64,000 bases of DNA from Phorcus lineatus. Lineage: Eukaryota; Mollusca; Gastropoda; Trochida; Trochidae. Shown in pieces: positions 1 through 12,028 of the stretch (its first letter is position 1; each line of letters starts with the position of its first letter). The translations under genes were made by a program, and so were the position numbers. Under the pieces are notes generated by a model that saw nothing but the letters and a program-made list of their open reading frames with translations, was not told where the DNA came from and ran no database searches. The stretch covers positions 63,381,022-63,445,021 of the forward strand of contig OV121081.1 of assembly GCA_921293015.1 (NCBI GenBank), read 5' to 3'.

Positions 1-3000
1 GGTATCGTGGCCACGCTGTCTCACTGTATCGACCTCATGTCACAGCGGGAGGAAGCATGGAAAAAGCGTCTAGAGCGGGTGGGTGCAATATTGCTATAAT
101 AAATATGAACATTCTAATGGGCAGTCATTATTATTTCATAAGTTGTTGACAAATGACATGGATTTCGATGGATACGAATTGAAAGTGCTTGGAAGAAAAG
201 TGTTGTATTATTGCAATGTTAGTATGTTTGACCTGTTGGCTTTCGGCTTGTTCAGGAAAAAGAATGTATGACTATTTTTAAGGCTAAAGAAAGACACTGG
301 TGTTGATTCTATTGTGAATTTAAACCTTGATATTTATGCTTTAGGGCTTTGTTTTTTAAGTCTTTTAAATCTAAGTGAGAGTAGCTTTTCCTTGATTTAT
401 GATATGTTTGTTAACAAAATGTTTTGGTCATTTACTTTTTAGTGGTTTGTTTCTTGTTTTTGGAGAAGTTGAGACATATATATATTTCAGGCATTTGTTG
501 AATCTAACTTAACATAAATAACATTGAACATGAAAATAAGCAGTGCTTAGACTGTATTCATTTTGCAAGATAAGGTTGGTAATAAATTTTCGTTATGAAT
601 TTTTTTCCTTTAGATTTTAAACAGGTGTTCTTATTTGTAAACCAGTGCAACGTGAATTAGATAAGCATTAAGCATTGGGTGCTAGGATGCACCAGGTGAA
701 TATATACTAACTCAGGTTCTGTCATGAACGTGACATTAACAAACTGATTGAAGTGTAACGTCAGTGTTGACTGCACTGTTGTAGGAAGTGGAGAAGAGGA
801 AGAAGATTGAGGAAGCTTACAAGTCCAGCGAGAAAACAAAACCATTGGTCGTAGGGGGGCCTGACTATGAGGTTTGTTACGTTTCAGATTTTTAGCTTAA
901 GATTTTTTTACATTTGAATGATAACCACATTTTTTTAGCTCGTCATTTCAATATCTGAAAGATCTTTCCTTTGTGTCGAGAATAGGTAACCAAGAGTTTG
1001 ATTGTAAATGAAGGATTTGACTTTGATGAATTGACAACAAAATATGGAGAAATGTATCTTTTTTAGAGAATCTTCTACATCTTCTGAAAATCTTCTTAAA
1101 GTCTGAGTAATTTTGAGGTCAAGAAGATAGCATCAACCAGAAAATAATACCAAGAATAATTTTACCAAATTGTCTGACTGGTGAAGAGTTGTTGCCCTTG
1201 TTTCTGCAGGAGGGACCTCACTGTATGATAACAGAAGATGAATTCTATGATGCTGTTGATGCTACTCTAGACAAACTTGAGAAGGAAGAAGAAACAGTAA
1301 GTAACGACTCGAGTTATGAATAATCTAAGACTCAAATTTGTCCATGAAAATATATTCATTCATTTGTCCATGAAAATATATTAATTCATTTGTCCATGAA
1401 AATATATTCATTCATGAGAATGAGGATTTAATTTTAATGTCATTTTCTGATATAATTTTTTTCTCGGTTGATTCTTTCAGAAAGCTTCTAGTCGACCCCT
1501 TCACAAGGAACCACCAAAGATCTCCCTCTTACCAAGCAATCCATTCTATGAAGAGGTAAAACATCTTCGGAGAAACAATGCTTGACATTGTGCAACTACT
1601 GTTATCATTTTTGTCCTGTATAATTCAATACCTGTGATAATCTAATAACTGAATATTATCACTAGGTTTTACAGATGAAATGTTCTATTGTGTATGTATT
1701 CCATGGTTTGTGTTGAGATTGTGTTTTTCCACACCTGATTACACTTGGTAGAGATATTATGTAAATTTTACATTATTGTTTGAAATTCAATGTCCTGGAG
1801 TATATCTGCTAAGGTTTCATATTCATAAGTAATGCAAGTCCCTGGTCCGACAACTGCTTACAGATTAACCGCGTGGTGTCCGAACATCAGTACCGACTCA
1901 ATGAGCTGACGTCCGAGGGAGAGGACACGTGGACCTGCATCGCGGAGGAGGGGGAGATGAAGGTGTACAAGCGGGAGCTCGAGATAGATGGGGTAGTTGT
2001 CGACCCTCTCAAGGCTGTCACAACCATCTCGGTACTGTTGTGTTACATTCAACTATAAAGTTAAATTTTCATCTTGACTTCTAGCAATTTCCTCAGCAAG
2101 GTGTAGCTTGTGCAAGTCTCCATCAGAGGCTAATCAGAGTCTTGCTTCATTTCCTGATATCCATTGAGTTCAGTGCCCCGCGGGCGATAAGAAGTAACCT
2201 TCAGGCAGTAGTGAGACAATTTAAGTATCAACTATTTCAAATCCTTATAATGTTGAATTACATGAACAGTATGTCAGTCGGTCAATGCTTGTTGTACGTA
2301 TTTCAGGGCATCACTGGGTATGAGTTGTGTCACCATTTCTGGGACATCGATGTCAGGATGGAGTGGGAAGGTAATAAGCTCGCTTGATCCAACTTGTTAA
2401 ATAATATTAGTGTTAATGTACAGACAAAGCTTTTGTTCAAGATTGTAAAGTTATCTTCTTATCTGCACGTCCTTAACAGCCTTAATGTCAATTCATTCCC
2501 TTTATTACAAAGAAGTGGTTGCTGTGTTTTTCCTCCTCATAAGGGTTGTGCATTTAAAATCTTAAATGTTAAGAATGCAAATTATCTCTTAATGAATTAT
2601 CATATATAACCCCTGATAAGTTGATATAGCATCGATTGATAACAGCAACATTTCACCCCAAATATATACAAAAATAACAAACTTGTTAATGTAACTGTAG
2701 TTAATAAAGTAAATATGTTGAATGTATGGTTCCCCCACAGCCACCCTGGAGAGCAGTCGACCGGTGGAGTGGTTGTCGGAGGACACGCTCATCTGCAACA
2801 ACGTCATCAAGCGAGTGTGGCCGGCGTCGCAGCGAGACGCACTGTTCTGGTCTCACATCCGACACATCCAGGGAGAGCATGAGGATAGTCCTGACAGCTG
2901 GATCGTCGTCAACTACTCGTGTGATCACCCGTCATGTCCCGTGAGTTATCGTGTTTCTATGTTGGTGATAGAGGACCCCTGATAGGCATCTTGTATTTTA

Positions 3001-4641
3001 TTCTTTGAACATCGTGAGTACAAGAGCTCTTGGTAATAAGATTATTTTCATGAACAGTTTAACTTGAACAATGATTGAATTGTTTCACAATATTGCTCAA
3101 AGTGTCCTTGAGTTGTGTCAGTAATTTAGAATATACAAGTGTTTACTTTTAATTAGAGAGCCACTCCGTGATTTTCATAACATATTATTTACTTTTGATA
3201 CGAACCTAAATGTCATATGTGGTGATATAAATTTAAAATCAAAACATCTTAACTTTTCATGTCTGAAAGACATATATAGGACAAATACTGGGTTTCCATG
3301 AAAATCTAAAAACAGTCTTATAAATGCACAGAGGAGTAGATATCACGTCCAATATACATGGATACTAGTTATATAACCAAACAAACACTATCAACTCCTA
3401 ACTGCCCTCCTTGCTGTTTTAGCTAAGTCTCAAAAATTACGTTTGACCATTTGACGCAGGCCTGGTTTTCGATCATTGCGACGTTCTACATTCATATTGT
3501 CAGTGTTAAAAAACAATAAGCCTTAAAATGTGTCTTTTTCGTAACAGTGACCCTTCGCGATCAAATAACACCATTGATTAAATGACTCCAACAACTCACG
3601 TAGTGGCTCTTTAAGATACTGTATACTTCCTTAGGACTGAGAAATCTAAAGTTGGTGATATTCTCTATTATACCAAGTCACTGGTTGATGTTTCAGACGG
3701 GGAAGTATGTGCGGATCACCATGAACGTGGCAATGATCTGTCAGACAATCGTAGAGCCCCCGGCGGAGGGACCCATCACACGAGACAATGTCAAGTGTAA
3801 AATAACATACACTGCTGATGGTAAGACTATATATATATATCATAGAACATCTTTCAACATTGCTTATTTAAATGCTATTGTTCCAGTGATTGCTTTTGTA
3901 TGCGTGAAATTAAAAATAATGTATACTTTGTGCCTGGTCTGCAAATAGTTGATGAAGGACCTTGCATAGTTACAAAACACGTCTTCTTTCCTCTTCTTGC
4001 TACATTAACTTGCACTTGGTGTTACATTGATAAAGTTAAGAAGAATTGTGCTTCATAAGATGCTATTGGTTGGATGTGAATATTTTTTTAAAGTTAACAC
4101 TTCATATTGGATTATATTTCCCACAATGTTAATCTTTAAGCAGCAATATTTAGAACTATCCCACACCTGGGATTGGCAGCAAGCTAACGATAATCTTATC
4201 TGCATTATTTAAGCAGCAGTCAGGTGGGCAACAAACGGGTTACTGTTTTGGCTATGCTACTTGTAGTTGCGTAGTCAATTAGTGCCAAACAAGTGATGCC
4301 TACTCTACAGGAATCTCAAATCATTGACAAATAATCAATATTATTAATGGTATATTTATTCATAAAGATGAAATATCAACTATTAAAATACTGAAATCCA
4401 TAACTTTTTGTATGCAATGTATTTTGACTTCAAAATGATGTTGGTGTTTATCTACTTGTTGTATTGTCCTCAATCTTATATTCCGCATATTGTCCCATAT
4501 GTTACAGTCAACCCTGGAGGATGGGCCCCAGCATCAGTACTGCGAGCTGTTTACAAACGCGAGTACCCCAAGTTCATCAAGCGTTTCACCCAGTACGTCA
4601 AGACGAAGACAGAGGATAAACCAATCAAGTTCCAGGCCTAG
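1..4641 (+). CDS. CERT1: Ceramide transfer protein (CERT/STARD11), 3' nine exons, 5' part outside window
   Basis: Moves ceramide from ER to trans-Golgi for sphingomyelin synthesis (known for the family). Exons seen: 1-78, 785-871, 1210-1296, 1481-1555, 1864-2031, 2307-2370, 2741-2940, 3697-3820, 4508-4641; all introns GT/AG and phases agree, giving 338 residues plus a TAG stop. Order: charged helix ([12 protein letters not shown], continuing [15 protein letters not shown]), the GGPDYEEG block, an FFAT motif (EFYDAVD), a short serine/proline linker, then a START domain. By-eye comparison with human CERT shows the same blocks [35 protein letters not shown] and KREYPKF, so the ceramide-contacting Gln, Asn and Tyr appear kept. 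The N-terminal PH domain must lie upstream of base 1. The protein ends KPIKFQA, close to the human end. Very confident in family, confident in borders. Confidence 0.95.
1210..1296 (+). CDS. CERT1: CERT exon carrying the FFAT motif
   Basis: 29 codons in phase 0, flanked by ctgcag and gtaagt. It encodes [20 protein letters not shown] and more. The core EFYDAVD matches the FFAT consensus E-F/Y-F/Y-D-A-x-E with Asp in the last place, preceded by acidic residues. In CERT this motif binds the ER membrane proteins VAP-A/B and tethers the carrier to the ER. Confidence 0.88.
1336..1414. repeat. Short tandem repeat, 26-bp unit x3, in a CERT intron
   Basis: Three near-identical copies of a unit containing TTTGTCCATGAAAATATATT lie in the intron between 1296 and 1481. 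No coding or splice signal is inside it. Confidence 0.85.
1864..4641 (+). CDS. CERT1: CERT START lipid-transfer domain (five exons)
   Basis: Exons 1864-2031, 2307-2370, 2741-2940, 3697-3820 and 4508-4641 encode the helix-grip START domain, from the [20 protein letters not shown] region to the C-terminus. In-frame joins restore Ala (g|cc) across 2370/2741 and Val (g|tc) across 3820/4508. The stretch between WEGN-like sequence after 2370 and the next exon is intron, as shown by the gtaata donor. The intron 2941-3696 carries a 454-bp TIR element. Confidence 0.9.
3157..3610. mobile_element. Non-autonomous DNA transposon with TIRs, copy A
   Basis: A 454-bp segment begins AGAGCCACTCCGTGA and ends with the reverse complement TCACGTAGTGGCTCT (one mismatch). 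A second copy, same orientation and similar along its whole length, is at 34224-34685. There is no open reading frame of note, so it depends on a transposase elsewhere. It sits wholly inside the CERT intron 2941-3696. No clean target duplication is visible at this copy. Confidence 0.8.
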
Positions 4642-4954
4642 AGCTCGACCTCGGACAGAGAACAGCTTCTTCAGCCAGCCATGGGATAGTTGGTTGGAGG
4701 CTTATCTTCATATTCTGTGTGGTTGCATTGGAACACTCCATCAGCTAGGTTTACCTCCTGTCTTGTGTTACAGATTCCTCCCACAGACCCGTTGATCTCG
4801 GTCCGTTTAACCCTTAAAGCTCTATCAGTTCCCTAGCTAAGTGAAACCACATGCTGAAAATATGGATTCTTTTCAGTTTGCCCATTTTAGATGGTGAATT
4901 GAGAGGAATCACAATAGAAATTCTTAATCTCACTTTCTATGTTAAAGTGAGTTC

Positions 4955-5210
4955 TGAGATTGAATCTAGCCAGGGGCTCAGCAACTTTGTCTGCAGGAGA
5001 GAACTGTTCTACATGCAGTAAGGTTTGGGTGCAATAGTACACTGAATTTCAGTGCAGTACCACCTGTGTTTCAATAGTTCCAGCTAATGCTCGCAGGTTT
5101 CATCCCAACGCATAGACACAATTGTGCTGCATGCTTTCTCCCTGCAATAATTCTAGAAGCCATGTAATTCTCTTGAAAACAGTCTTAGAGTCACCTTACC
5201 TCACCTTTTT
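4955..5210 (+). mobile_element. Decayed tRNA-derived SINE in the CERT 3' flank
   Basis: The stretch from GAGATTGAATCTAGCC through CAGGGGCTCAGCAACTTTG, ATGCAGTAAGGTTTG, TTTCAGTG-AGTACCACC to TTACCTCACCTTTT matches, block by block, the reverse complement of 52002-52250 plus 49963-49985. The decayed GATTGAATC block takes the place of the intact B box GGTTCGAATCC in the other copy. Confidence 0.7.
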
Positions 5211-5262
5211 GATTGGCTACATGATGATTAAAAAGGACAGTTTATATGGATCAGTAACTTCT

Positions 5263-5363
5263 CTGTTCTGTGAAAGCAACATTTCCACATGGAGTCTATA
5301 GTGTAATCATTTGCTTGACGACATTAGAATCTACATCAAAATGTTGCTTTCACAGAATAAAGA
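5263..5363. repeat. Foldback (inverted repeat) with an AATAAA in one arm
   Basis: Left arm TTCTGTGAAAGCAACATTT and right arm AAATGTTGCTTTCACAGAA are near-perfect reverse complements about 50 bases apart. The right arm runs into AATAAAGAAG (5356-5361). A weaker relative, with GAGAAAGCAAC and CACAGAATAAAGAA, lies at about 10180-10250. Confidence 0.75.
5356..5361 (+). terminator. Candidate CERT poly(A) signal AATAAA
   Basis: First canonical AATAAA after the CERT stop, giving a 3' UTR of about 0.7 kb. Later AATAAA hexamers also exist, so this is only one candidate. Confidence 0.35.
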
Positions 5364-5685
5364 AGTTTCTTACCCCTAACAATTTTCCTTATTGATATGC
5401 TGAAGTGTTTTGTGTAGTGATGTGTACCCTAAGATCAATGTTAGGAGATGAGGTCAACATGTCTGTTAGATGAATTTGCAACGTGTATTTAACGACTGGA
5501 AAGTATTCTATGTAAACTTGTGGTGATGAAATATCAAAAACATTGTACTCGAGGCATGAAGAATGAAATGTACTGCTATGAAATCAGATATTTTGCCGAT
5601 CAGTCAGCTTGCAATTCAGACACAAACAAAGATTCTCTGCTATTTTGTGAAGGTTAACGCATCAAGCTTCTGATTCTTGGTAATT

Positions 5686-5945
5686 TGTTGCAGTATTGTA
5701 ATGGGTTGATTTGTTGCAGTATTGTAACGGGTTGATTGTTGCAGTATTGTAATGGGTTGATTTGTTGCAGTATTGTAATGGGTTGATTGTTGCAGTATTG
5801 TAACGGGTTGATTTGTTGCAGTATTGTAACGGGTTGATTTGTTGCAGTATTGTAACAAGTTGAATTGTTGTAGTATTGTAATAGGTTGAATTGTTGCAGT
5901 ATTGTAACAGGTTGAATTGTTGCAGTATTGTAGCAGGTTGATTAT
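5686..5945. repeat. Minisatellite, 25-27-bp unit, about 10 copies
   Basis: Tandem copies of a unit containing TTGTTGCAGTATTGTAA followed by C/T-GGGTTGA. The units vary by single bases and by a 2-base length difference. Long antisense open frames here are by-products of the repeat. Confidence 0.92.
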
Positions 5946-7262
5946 CACAGCTTTGTCTGTAAAATGACGTTATAAGGGTCTTGAGATGCTGTGTTGCTAG
6001 TTCACATGGTGATATGTAATCATATGTACGTCCCTCAGTATTTTCATGTAAATTTTGTACAGAAATTAAAATCAGATTCAACACTCTAGTTACTGTTAGC
6101 AACAACATTGACAGTTATATAGAATCCCTAAAGTTGGGTTGATATGTGATTTATTTTATTGGGTTCACTGTTCTTAGCAACTTTCTACTTTTCCTTTTGT
6201 ATAAATGACACTTTCACTTTCATTAGTAATATTCTATCATATATATATGTTTATAGCTGCATGAAATTAATAATACATGCAATTAAGTGGGTTAGAATTT
6301 TGTTTTTGTCAGCAATAGTTTCATATTAAACACATTTTGCTCCTCCCTGTAAATTCATGAGTAACTGGATTTATTTTTGTACAGTGAACAATATACTCTC
6401 CAAACCATTGTGTTATTTTTTTACATTAAAAGCATATCTATTGTTTGCAACTGAATGATGTTTGAATATGTGGTTTCTGTGTCTCAATTGCTTAGCATTA
6501 TTGAAATTGGTAAAATTGCTCACTGTTTTTGTAAAGTGCTGTTCATGTAACCATCCATATGTGGAACCTTTCTGTTATGTTCTTCATAAATATAATTTTA
6601 TTTCACAAATGAAAAAAGAAAAATATAATTTTCACAAATCATGGTTATTCATTCATATATATTTTAGAAAATATTATGGTTTCTTTACATCCTAAACTTA
6701 CATCCACAAGAAATATAAGTTGAGATTGAGTTGAATGAGAGAAACAATTACAGAGTGGACCGAGGACATTGTCTTGTAAAAAAGCTAGTCTAGTCACTAT
6801 CTGAACCACTGAGGTTTTTGCTGAATAACCAACTGTTTCTTCTAACTCTCCCGGACCGTATGCCTCTAAAATCTTTTGGTGAACCAAAATTTAATGGATG
6901 TCCTCTTTTGTGCATAATTTTTATCTGATGCATGACGGACACATTGATCATCAAAACCTCTGTATTTTTTCTGTGAGATAAATTTTGCACAGAGACCTGC
7001 CAGTAAACAACATAACATCACAATAACTTAACGTCATGTTGCCAAGACATCATTAACATGATGATGTCACACTGTCATGAAATCTATGCAGTTGATATCT
7101 GATGGCAAAGCTGTCTTTAGAGATGCAATTTTTTTCTTTGAAAATTATGAAAAATGATTTTGAATGATGAATACAATAAATTGAATGTCTGTTGACAACA
7201 AATTTACCAACGCTCGGAAGGTAACTAATTAAATATATCCTCAGATATTTGTTACTTTTATT

Positions 7263-7315
7263 AACTTGTGTTGATATATTTGACATCAGAAGACACTTGG
7301 GTGAGATTCTCTATA
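7263..7315 (+). repeat. Fragment of a dispersed repeat (second copy inverted at 13812-13862)
   Basis: The blocks GTGTTGATATATT, GACATCAGA, GACACTTGGGTGAGATTCT recur in reverse complement at 13812-13862. Function unknown. Confidence 0.55.
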
Positions 7316-10300
7316 TAGGTCCATTTATCTATCAACAGTGGCAGCGCATTATCAGGAGAATCTCAGTATTATATAAAAAGATTACTTGTCATATTTTCCT
7401 TTAAACCTAACTGATCCACTATTACTCTGACCCACTGGATCCTAAAGTGCTAAAGTAGTTGTTTTTGTTTTATTTAGTAGCACTGGTTTAATAACTTTGA
7501 AAAACGCTTTAAACTTTTAAGATTTTAATTACAATTTAAAAACAAACCTAGAATAAATACTGTAAATAACCGTGGGTTCTCTAGAAATGAAAAAGGAACT
7601 TTTTGCTTTCAAAAGTGAAGAGTTACCGGTCGTGAAAATTATACAAAAAACCTTTGGGCCTCTGGCATCTAATTTGCTGTGTTCAGTTAGTTACCAGAAA
7701 GAGTTGGTTGGTTGTTGTATTGTTAATCAAGGTTGTTTCAGGGACGTAGCTATCTTAGCAGAGCTTTATCTTTATAAAGAAATATCACTCTTGTGTTAGC
7801 TGCCTACTAATATCCTCAAATTGTCCTCGCTTGGACTGCATTGATATGTATGGATTGTGTTGCTTGGAGACTATGAGGTTACACTACTTCTCCTTTTCAT
7901 TCAGCTCAACTTACGATTTAATCCCTGTAAGATGTTAAGATGCTTGTGATAATCTCATCTCATACATATGCTTGTGTGTTTAGGCTTTTTTTTTTTTAGT
8001 GCTTTTTCATAACAACCTTTCCCTTGCTCAATTTTAGAGGTAATCTTTGTATGTGACTTTCTTAAATGTAACTAAACTAATCTCCACCTGATTCAAAGTC
8101 TTACACCAACAGAATTCCTCAACTATCTTAAAAATACTTATTTTAAAGGGTATCAATAATTTTTACTCTAAAGTTTACAATTTCTCAAACTTACTCTTCT
8201 TTTTTACTCCAATGTTAATTTGGAAAATTTTGATCTATTGATCTTACCCTCAACATTTAGTAAAGCTATGAGGATCTTTGGGTTGATGTCTAAAAATCTT
8301 ATGGAGTTAAAAATGGAATGTGTTTTTGATTGTACAACTTCAATGGTGAAAGTGCTGTGGGTTTTTGTTCCAATGTCTACTGTTCTTGACATGCTGTTGG
8401 TCCTATGGTGTTGTCTTTGGAATTGTGATCAGCATTGGGCACTTCGTTCGTGAACACTCAACCATGGTCGAAGCTCAAGGTTGTTGCGTTTTCTACAGGG
8501 ACTCTTTCATGCTCATGTTATCTAATGATTTGAAGCGATTGCTTGTAGCTTGAATTTTGTGTTTAATATCAGAGATGTTGTAATTCGTTCCCAAGTTAAG
8601 GAGAAATTTCTCTCCATAAAGTCTGAAGTCTGATGATTTCAGGCCTACTTATTGGCAGTTTGTTAAGATCACGGGACATTTAAAGAGATCTGATTTAGAG
8701 ATAGTGTTTAGAACATTACTTAATCATGTAAATTTGCTTTTTGAGTCAAGTTATCTTTAACAAAAGTTGCTGAAGTTTTATAAAGAACTACTAAACCCCT
8801 TTCAGATTTTGTAAAGATATTCTTGTAAAGATGTTATCAGCAGATCAGATGTTAAGAATTACAGGCAATGCTTGTCCTTCCTCTAACTCATAATAATAAT
8901 TCCTGGGTTAGCCAATTCAATTTACATAGCTGGCATGTCTTGCATCTAGGAGTTTGTGTTGAGGACTAGTGTAAGTGGTTGATTACAGTTTCAAAGTTGA
9001 GCATGGAAGTGCCCTCAGAAAGTGTTCAAACTTTGGGCGAGAATGTGGCACAAAGATCACAGCACCACAAGATGCCCTCTTTTGATGGTGCTTATGCATT
9101 GCGTAGCAATATTCTTTATCATTATTGTAAATACTCTGAATATTTTTCAAGAATTATTTTTGAAATTAAAAGACAATTTTAATTCTTAATGTTTTGAAAA
9201 AAAAGTATTTTATTATTATGCTTAAACTGGAATACTGTTGTAAAAGTTTTCTAAACATTTGCCTGCAAAAACATTTCTACATTGCTTTCAATATTTTATT
9301 ATCTATAAGCTGTTCATTCTGCTTCTTATTTATTGTGTGGAACTATTTATCTATTTTATCAAATTGCCTGTTCATTATTGTCAATCAAGTTATGATTATG
9401 ATGTTTATGCATGAGGATGCTTGTTATCAAAAGTTTTGTGTTTCTTGTATCCCCTCGGGTGAGAGAGAAACCAACTGTCACAATATATCCAGTTCTGTGA
9501 AGATATACATTTATTTTTTCATATTTGTTCTACCAATTTAAGTGCTGCTTAGCCTTGAGCTTTCCCAATTCTTTCTAAAGACCACCTATTTTATACCAGC
9601 TACTTTTCCTTATGCTCAGAAACAGTGTGAAACATGCTGTGATTGAGGCAAGCCAGTTTTTCATAAATAGTACTATCTTATTAAAATTATGTTTTCATTG
9701 GCCATTTGCGATTCATTTCCAACAGTGGACAGAACAGTATAGAGAATTGACCGCTAGTAGTTCTGCTTTCATAAAGAGAATAGTCACTCTGCTCTGTGCC
9801 ACCATTCGAAGGTCTTGCTAGCTGGTCAACCGCAGGATCTTCATCAAACAAATCTGAGATGTATATCCATTATCCTGACTAAGTATGAGGTATTATGCAT
9901 GTAGTCATCCAAGATGAGCGCTGTAGTCTACCTATTGCTGTTGTACAGGTTAGTTTGAGTGAACTCTAAAATATTACTGTGGTTATGTTTGAGTGCATGC
10001 ATGAACTAAACAAGCAAATATTACAACAACCAACAGTCTTTGGTTCTCATATTTAACTTTAGACAAACTGAAACATTTAAGTGTTTAGTATCTTTTCTAA
10101 CACTTAGTTTTTTTATTTGCATTCTGAACTTTGTTGTGATGAACTAGGAGGACAAAGTTATGGAGAAGCAAATTCTTAACTCTGAGAAAGCAACGTACCT
10201 ACGTACACAGAATCTGTCGTGGTTTTGCTCACACAGAATAAAGAAATTGCTTATCCATAAAATTGCACAAAAGTTCACTTAGTGTTTTTTAATGATTAAA

Positions 10301-11833
10301 AACATCCTCAGAATCTATGCCCTGTTGCCAAACAACTTAGAACATCAGTTATTAAGCAACATGATGGAAGTTCAGAAGCACTCCCTGCTATGATTTGCTC
10401 AAAACCCGCCCCAAGCGAACCAGTGCTGCTGTGTCTCTCATCTGTACATAGACACACCAGCTTATGTGTCTGTTGATAACACATCATTCACATGTTCTCT
10501 GTGTGTTGTCTACACCAATCATACCCCGAAATAAACATGTTCTGTTTCTTATGCTTGCCCTTGTTTTGTTTTTTTTGATACGTGAAATATTGAATCCAAT
10601 CTCAATTATGAAAGGACAGTACTTGTCTGCAGAACAAGTTTACTTGTCGGCTGCTACATCAGCTTAGTATCACTGACGTTAGGTTAGACAACAATAATTA
10701 TAGCCTGGAATTTGTCAGTCAGTGGAAACAAAATATTTTAGCTCCATGCATCGTTGTCTAGCAAGGGCTTCCTGTGCAAGAAGTGTAGAACACAGCCGGG
10801 GAGCTTAGCAGCAAGTTAACACAAACTAAGTATGATAGCTTGAAAATAAAACAATCTTGTGCATGCAGCAATATATCTGTCAATCTCAGATTATTAAATA
10901 CTTGGTAACGAGGCCGCCATATTTTTTGTAACATCAAACTACCTGTAGTTAGCAACACCCGCTTATGTTAATGTGATCGATGCTTGTATGACTGGTCCAG
11001 GAGGTCATCACTGGACGTCGGTCACTTCATTTACTGGTTGTATATAGAGATACGAGGCTCTTGTCCTGAAGGAAAGGTTATTTATCAGGAGCTACCCTCA
11101 GAAACAAATACGCTGATGCAGCAGGATGCAGCTGTGCTTGTGCACTCGTATGATCCAAATGTACAAGGAGACATAACACTGACAGTAGTCTAGGAACTGG
11201 AATAATGGAACACTGTAATTGACATAAGATTCCTTGGTGTCTGGCAAAACTCATTTGAATTGGATGAATATATTATGATGAACTCCTTATGAGGTGATGT
11301 AATGCAGGCGTGAATAAACTGGGTTTGAAACGTACACCGAATGTGTTATATTAAAAAAAACCCATCTCAGCTTTTCTTGTTATATAGACTTCCTCTAAAA
11401 GAACAGACCCGATGAAAAGTGCACATAGCTTGTTGTCTACAGTTGTTTAAAAATTAATTTGACCAAGTGACCCATAACAAGTGGCCACAGGAGCCATGCC
11501 CTATTATATATTTTTATCTTCTCCAGGCCAATGAAAGCCATTGCCTCCTTAGCTGATGGGGATTATGATCTATAGATTCTGATGCCCCTCAAATGGTGAC
11601 CCTGGGATCATTTGAATAATGAATTATAGATAGCCTAATGAACTAAAGAGACAACGGGTCTATTTTTTACCTGAAGCCATTTGAATATTTTGCAAAATTA
11701 TTTTTATATATTTTACAAGCACATGCTTTTCATGCACCTAGTCAATTGGGATTGTGTTGGATGAATGCTATGAAGCATATGTTGTCAGCCCCAAAATCAT
11801 CATTAAAGATATATAGGTATTTAGACATGTACA

Positions 11834-11839
11834 TTTATT
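11834..11839 (-). terminator. Candidate REXO2 poly(A) signal
   Basis: Reverse complement AATAAA lies about 190 bases after the REXO2 stop, the nearest canonical hexamer. Confidence 0.5.
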
Positions 11840-12028
11840 TCACCAGGAAATGTTCCTGTCAATTGTCAAGTTGTCACACAAACATAGATTGGATATTTAA
11901 GACCTCCGACTCCATCCACACACTTGAATAATGTCACATTCCTCTTGCAGATTTTGGTCCATGTTTTTAAATCTTACTTGAAATTTTGATAGTTTTAACC
12001 TTTGTTCATAAAAGTGTAACATGTATCA

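Larger units (their letters stand above)
4642..11833 (+). other. CERT 3' UTR and intergenic flank, no further gene seen
   Basis: Downstream of the CERT stop I see no exon with a recognisable product; open frames here are short and lack family motifs. Recognisable content: a SINE (about 4955-5210), a foldback with an AATAAA (5263-5363), a minisatellite (5686-5945), a dispersed repeat fragment (7263-7315) and a second foldback-like region near 10160-10255. The CERT transcript end is uncertain: AATAAA occurs at 5356-5361 and again near 10.24, 10.53 and 11.31 kb. Confidence 0.6.

Noticed and set aside
4805-4820. TTTAACCCTTAAAG as a piggyBac left end
   Set aside because: No matching inverted end or second TTAA was found in a reasonable distance.
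5640-6108. Antisense frames rich in Asn/Thr/Tyr
   Set aside because: Products of the 25-27-bp minisatellite; no family motif.
9194-9541. 115-codon forward frame with hydrophobic stretches
   Set aside because: Very AT-rich, rich in Ile/Phe/Tyr/Cys as expected for random AT-rich sequence; no motif or splice context.
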